The notes under the pieces were generated by a model. That model was not told the origin of the DNA. It saw only the letters and a program-made list of their open reading frames with translations, and did not search any database. DNA of 8,555 nucleotides from Nitrospirota bacterium (GTDB taxonomy: Bacteria; Nitrospirota; Nitrospiria; Nitrospirales; Nitrospiraceae), in the NCBI GenBank assembly GCA_016222925.1, contig JACRQB010000034.1:1-8555 (forward strand), written 5' to 3'. This document shows positions 6,262-8,555 of this stretch, piece by piece. How positions within the stretch are numbered: position 1 is the stretch's first letter; each line of letters starts with the position of its first letter. The position numbers were made by a program, and so were the translations under genes.

Positions 6262-7356
6262 ATGAAGAAGCCCTTCTCTCAGCGTGCTCGGCGAAACCAG
6301 CCAACCTCCGGGGCGACGAACGTCGCCATTATCGGTGCCGGTCGCGGAGGGGCGGCGCTGATGGAGATCTTTGCAAACGATCCCCTCGTGCGGATTGTCG
6401 GTGTCGCGGAGCTGGACCCGAAAGCCCCAGGGCTGGAACTGGCGCGACAGTTCAGAATCCCGATCACGCACGACTATCGGCAGCTCCTTGCGATGGAGCG
6501 CGTCGATCTGATTATCGATGTGTCGGGTGATGCAGAGGTCTGGAGGGTTCTTGAGGATTTTCATCGAATGGGTGTCACTGTCATCGGCGGCGCCAGTGCA
6601 AAATTCATGTGGGAGCTGATCGGCGCTCGTATTCGCGCAACGGCGGAGATCGAGAAGACGCTGAACAAATATCAATCCTTGTATCGGTTGTATGTGAAAG
6701 AGACCGGGGCGGCAGTGACGGAGGAGCGGACCAGAATCGCTTGCGAGATCCACGACGGCTTCGTGCAGAGTTTGGCGGGGGTGAATTTCAAGCTGGATTT
6801 GTGCCAGGAACTCATCCGGAAGAAATCACGGGCCAGTTTGGCCACCATCAAGGAGAGCAAGGCTCAACTGAAGTTGGCCATCCAGGAAGCCCGCCAAGTG
6901 ATCTTCAACCTACGCCCCCTGCACTACGACAAGATGGAATTGATTCCTGCTCTGACGAATTATTTCAAGTCATATCAGCTTCAGACCCACATCGCCACGA
7001 AGTTTTCCGTGAGCGGAGATGAGCAGATTCTCTTCCCACGGACGAAGATCTTTCTCTTTCGCATTATCCAGGAGGCTTTGAGCAACGTGCAAAGACATGC
7101 ACGGGCCGATCGAGTCTCGATCAAGCTGGACATCGAGATGGAGCTGTTGCGCGTCACCATTGCCGACAATGGAATCGGATTCGATCTGGAGGCTGTGCTG
7201 CGCGACCCTGAAAAGTGGGATCATTTCGGAATCAAGGGCATCTTGGAACGAGCTCGACTGGTGGGAGGAGAGGGGCGCGTCCAATCGAAGCCGGGGAAGG
7301 GCACGAAAATCATCGTCAAGGTGCCGCTGGGGCATCGAGAGGAGAGGGAGGAGTAA
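6262..7356 (+). CDS. Soluble histidine kinase with N-terminal Rossmann-like sensor domain
   Basis: A 364-residue sensor kinase of the NarL-partner class with no membrane segment. Numbering is from the ATG at 6262. Residues about 20-120 look like a dinucleotide-binding fold: strand NVAIIGAGRGGAAL with the GxGxxG-like loop at 25-30, a second strand ending VGVAELD, then VDLIIDVSG and GVTVIGGASAKFMWEL. Helix 120-150, likely a coiled coil, leads to the HisKA_3 motif EERTRIACEIHDGFVQSLAG with phospho-acceptor His164 (codon 6751-6753). The ATPase domain has the N box QEALSNVQRHA (Asn274), G1 box IADNGIGFD (Asp302), then HFGIKGILERARLVGG and PGKGTKI. AGGAA (6247-6251) precedes both this ATG and an in-frame TTG at 6259. 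The ligand is unknown; NAD(H), NADP(H) or another nucleotide is inferred from the fold. The stop overlaps the regulator start. Confidence 0.92.
   Translation: MKKPFSQRARRNQPTSGATNVAIIGAGRGGAALMEIFANDPLVRIVGVAELDPKAPGLELARQFRIPITHDYRQLLAMERVDLIIDVSGDAEVWRVLEDFHRMGVTVIGGASAKFMWELIGARIRATAEIEKTLNKYQSLYRLYVKETGAAVTEERTRIACEIHDGFVQSLAGVNFKLDLCQELIRKKSRASLATIKESKAQLKLAIQEARQVIFNLRPLHYDKMELIPALTNYFKSYQLQTHIATKFSVSGDEQILFPRTKIFLFRIIQEALSNVQRHARADRVSIKLDIEMELLRVTIADNGIGFDLEAVLRDPEKWDHFGIKGILERARLVGGEGRVQSKPGKGTKIIVKVPLGHREEREE
7346..7353 (+). promoter_or_regulatory. Strong Shine-Dalgarno inside the kinase end, for the response regulator
   Basis: A purine run with GGGAGGAG sits at the very end of the kinase gene, just ahead of the TAATG junction. 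It fixes the regulator start at 7356 and rules out the longer in-frame reading that would begin inside the kinase gene. Confidence 0.8.
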
Positions 7357-8027
7357 TGGAGAAAATCAAGGTGCTGATTGCCGACGATCACCGAGTGGTT
7401 CGGGAAGGCTTGGCGGCCATTCTTAAGACCAAAGAGGATATTCACGTCATCGGCGAAGCACAAGACGGTGCGGAGGCCGTCGAAAAAGCCAGGGTGTTGC
7501 TTCCGGATGTGATTCTCATGGATGTGAGCATGCCACGGATGGGAGGCGTTGAGGCCACCAGACAAGTCAAACGTGAGTTTCCGCACATCGGCATCGTGGC
7601 GTTGACCATGTATGAAGAACAACAGTACATCTTCGATCTAGTCCGTGCGGGTGCCACAGGCTATCTCTTGAAAGACTCTGAATCGTCGCAAATCGTGGCG
7701 GCCATTCGAGCGATCTATCGGGGCGAATCGCTGATCCATCCGTCCGTCGCCAGTAAAATCTTGGCGGAATTCTCATTGATGGCCCAAAAGAAGGGGAAAA
7801 AGCCATCGTGGGCCGAGCATGATCTGACCGAGCGAGAGATTACGGTGTTACGATTGGTGGCCGACGGGAAAACCAACAAGGAGATCGCCAATAACCTTGA
7901 TCTGAGCGAAAAGACGGTCAAGAATCACGTCCGGAACATCTTCCATAAACTACAAGTCTATGACCGCACGCAAGCGGCCATCACCGCCATCCGCAAGGGC
8001 CTGATCGAGCTGGACCCGAAGCGGTAG
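7356..8027 (+). CDS. NarL/FixJ-type response regulator with LuxR HTH
   Basis: A 223-residue DNA-binding response regulator, surely the partner of the kinase it overlaps by one base (TAATG), which implies translational coupling. The receiver domain, residues 1-120, has the acidic pair Asp10/Asp11 (IADDHRVVREGL), phospho-acceptor Asp56 (VILMDVSMPRMGG), Thr84 (VALTMYEE) and Lys106 (YLLKDSES). A linker with SLMAQKKGKKPSW leads to the LuxR helix-turn-helix at about 156-213: LTEREITVLRLVADGKTNKEIA, then LSEKTVKNHVRNIFHKLQVYDRTQA. All phosphorylation-switch residues are present, so it should act as a phosphorylation-dependent transcription factor, typically a dimer. The target genes are not evident; no clear inverted repeat that could serve as its site was found nearby. 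Confidence 0.96.
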   Translation: MEKIKVLIADDHRVVREGLAAILKTKEDIHVIGEAQDGAEAVEKARVLLPDVILMDVSMPRMGGVEATRQVKREFPHIGIVALTMYEEQQYIFDLVRAGATGYLLKDSESSQIVAAIRAIYRGESLIHPSVASKILAEFSLMAQKKGKKPSWAEHDLTEREITVLRLVADGKTNKEIANNLDLSEKTVKNHVRNIFHKLQVYDRTQAAITAIRKGLIELDPKR

Positions 8028-8063
8028 GATTGAGGCCCTGGTAGGTCAGGCGGGTGAACTGCG

Positions 8064-8083
8064 AGTCCTCCTGAGGAGCGACT
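8064..8083. terminator. Possible hairpin between convergent genes
   Basis: AGTCCTCC (8064-8071) pairs with GGAG-C-GACT (8075-8083): 8 bp with a single bulged C at 8079 and a TGA loop. It lies in the 94-base gap between the response regulator stop and the stop of the minus-strand gene, where a shared terminator is expected. No T-run follows on either strand, so an intrinsic terminator is not proven. Confidence 0.35.
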
Positions 8084-8121
8084 ACACGCGAATATCAACA
8101 TAAGCGCGTGCGGCGGTATGC

Positions 8122-8555
8122 TCAACGCGAATCTCTGAAGACATTGATCGTGTATGGTCTTGTACTCACTCCATCCTGTGCAATCACGGTAATCGTGAAC
8201 AGGGTCGTGGTCCCCAAGCCGAGTGCACTGCTGACGCTCCCGGTTGCAACGCCTGGTGGGGCGATTACGGACCCTGATGCGGACATCCCTGCATCCGGAT
8301 CAGACTTGGTCGCCGTCACCGTCAGGCTGTCGACGCTGGCCGGGACAGTGACCGTATAGTTCAGTGTGCTGGCAGCAAATCCTGGATTCAAGGTGCCTGC
8401 AGTCACGGTCAAGCCCGATAGATTGGCGTCGTTTGAGGGTGCGAGTCGGTTGATCGTGATGCGGTAGATCCTGGAAACTTGATTCGGTGCGGTCACGGTG
8501 ACCGAGACGGTCTTGCTGCTTCCGGGTCCATCGAGCGGAATGGTCGCTTGCCCAC
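8122..8555 (-). CDS. C-terminal end of a protein with cadherin-like beta-sandwich repeats (partial)
   Basis: The reading frame is open to the right edge, so only the last 144 codons plus the stop are seen; a GTG at 8496 lies inside the frame and is not the likely start. The visible part begins with the end of one repeat (TIPLDGPGSSKTVSVTVTAP, closing with YRITINRLA). A full repeat follows: NANL-like opening SNDANLSGLTVTAGTLNPGF, STLNYTVTVPASVDSLTVTAT, a Ser/Gly/Ala-rich middle, and the closing ITVIAQDGVSTRPYTINVFR. This matches the cadherin-like beta-sandwich domain (PF12733, from memory), found in large secreted or surface proteins, often in many copies. The domain stops right at the C-terminus, with no sorting motif or membrane helix. 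The function is not known; adhesion or surface scaffolding is inference. It is convergent with the two-component genes. Confidence 0.85.
   Translation of the reverse strand, partial: GQATIPLDGPGSSKTVSVTVTAPNQVSRIYRITINRLAPSNDANLSGLTVTAGTLNPGFAASTLNYTVTVPASVDSLTVTATKSDPDAGMSASGSVIAPPGVATGSVSSALGLGTTTLFTITVIAQDGVSTRPYTINVFRDSR

Noticed and set aside
6243..6530. A 95-residue plus-strand frame overlapping the kinase start
   Set aside because: It overlaps the kinase in another frame and its peptide is arginine-rich with no family features; the kinase frame has clear conserved motifs.
7215..7355. A longer N-terminus for the response regulator starting at 7215
   Set aside because: It would overlap the conserved kinase ATPase region. 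The receiver domain begins at MEKIKVLIADDH, and a strong Shine-Dalgarno sits just before 7356.
8108..8359. An 83-residue plus-strand frame opposite the cadherin-like gene
   Set aside because: It is antisense to a frame with clear repeat-domain motifs and lacks a ribosome binding site.

Overview
The window reads as a bacterial chromosome segment, most likely from Nitrospira (Nitrospirota). I base this on the look of the proteins (bL9, NrdR, the histidine kinase/response regulator pair), a GC-rich but not extreme composition, and an inverted repeat behind glyA of a kind I recall scattered in Nitrospira genomes. The assignment is inference; no search was run.

Layout. On the minus strand at the left are a zinc alcohol dehydrogenase (1-770, cut by the window edge) and an upstream secreted YceI-like protein (784-1398); they probably form one transcription unit. 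A 168-base divergent gap separates them from a plus-strand block: tdh (1567-2601), kbl (2660-3850), rplI (3936-4358), glyA (4346-5506), nrdR (5687-6151), then a soluble histidine kinase (6262-7356) and a NarL/LuxR-type response regulator (7356-8027). At the right edge a minus-strand CDS (8122-8555) is the C-terminal end of a protein built of cadherin-like beta-sandwich repeats. No tRNA, rRNA, CRISPR array or transposase was seen, and no gene-free stretch exceeds 300 bases.

How the genes fit together. Tdh and Kbl turn threonine into glycine plus acetyl-CoA. GlyA interconverts glycine and serine and feeds one-carbon units to folate. NrdR controls ribonucleotide reductase genes. The kinase and regulator overlap at TAATG and are surely a cognate pair. 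The kinase has no membrane segment; its N-terminus is a Rossmann-like dinucleotide-binding fold, which suggests an internal redox or nucleotide signal.

Oddities. Two neighbouring housekeeping genes look damaged. rplI loses its last beta-strand region through a frame-changing deletion; its apparent original C-terminal codons and TAG stop survive in another frame. glyA lacks about 37 residues in frame, including the segment that holds the active-site serine of the family. Either the genome really carries these lesions or the assembly is wrong here. Other points are a perfect 11-bp hairpin made of repeated GGACTGAG units just before kbl, a possible leaderless start for tdh, and the dispersed-type inverted repeat that begins inside the glyA stop codon.
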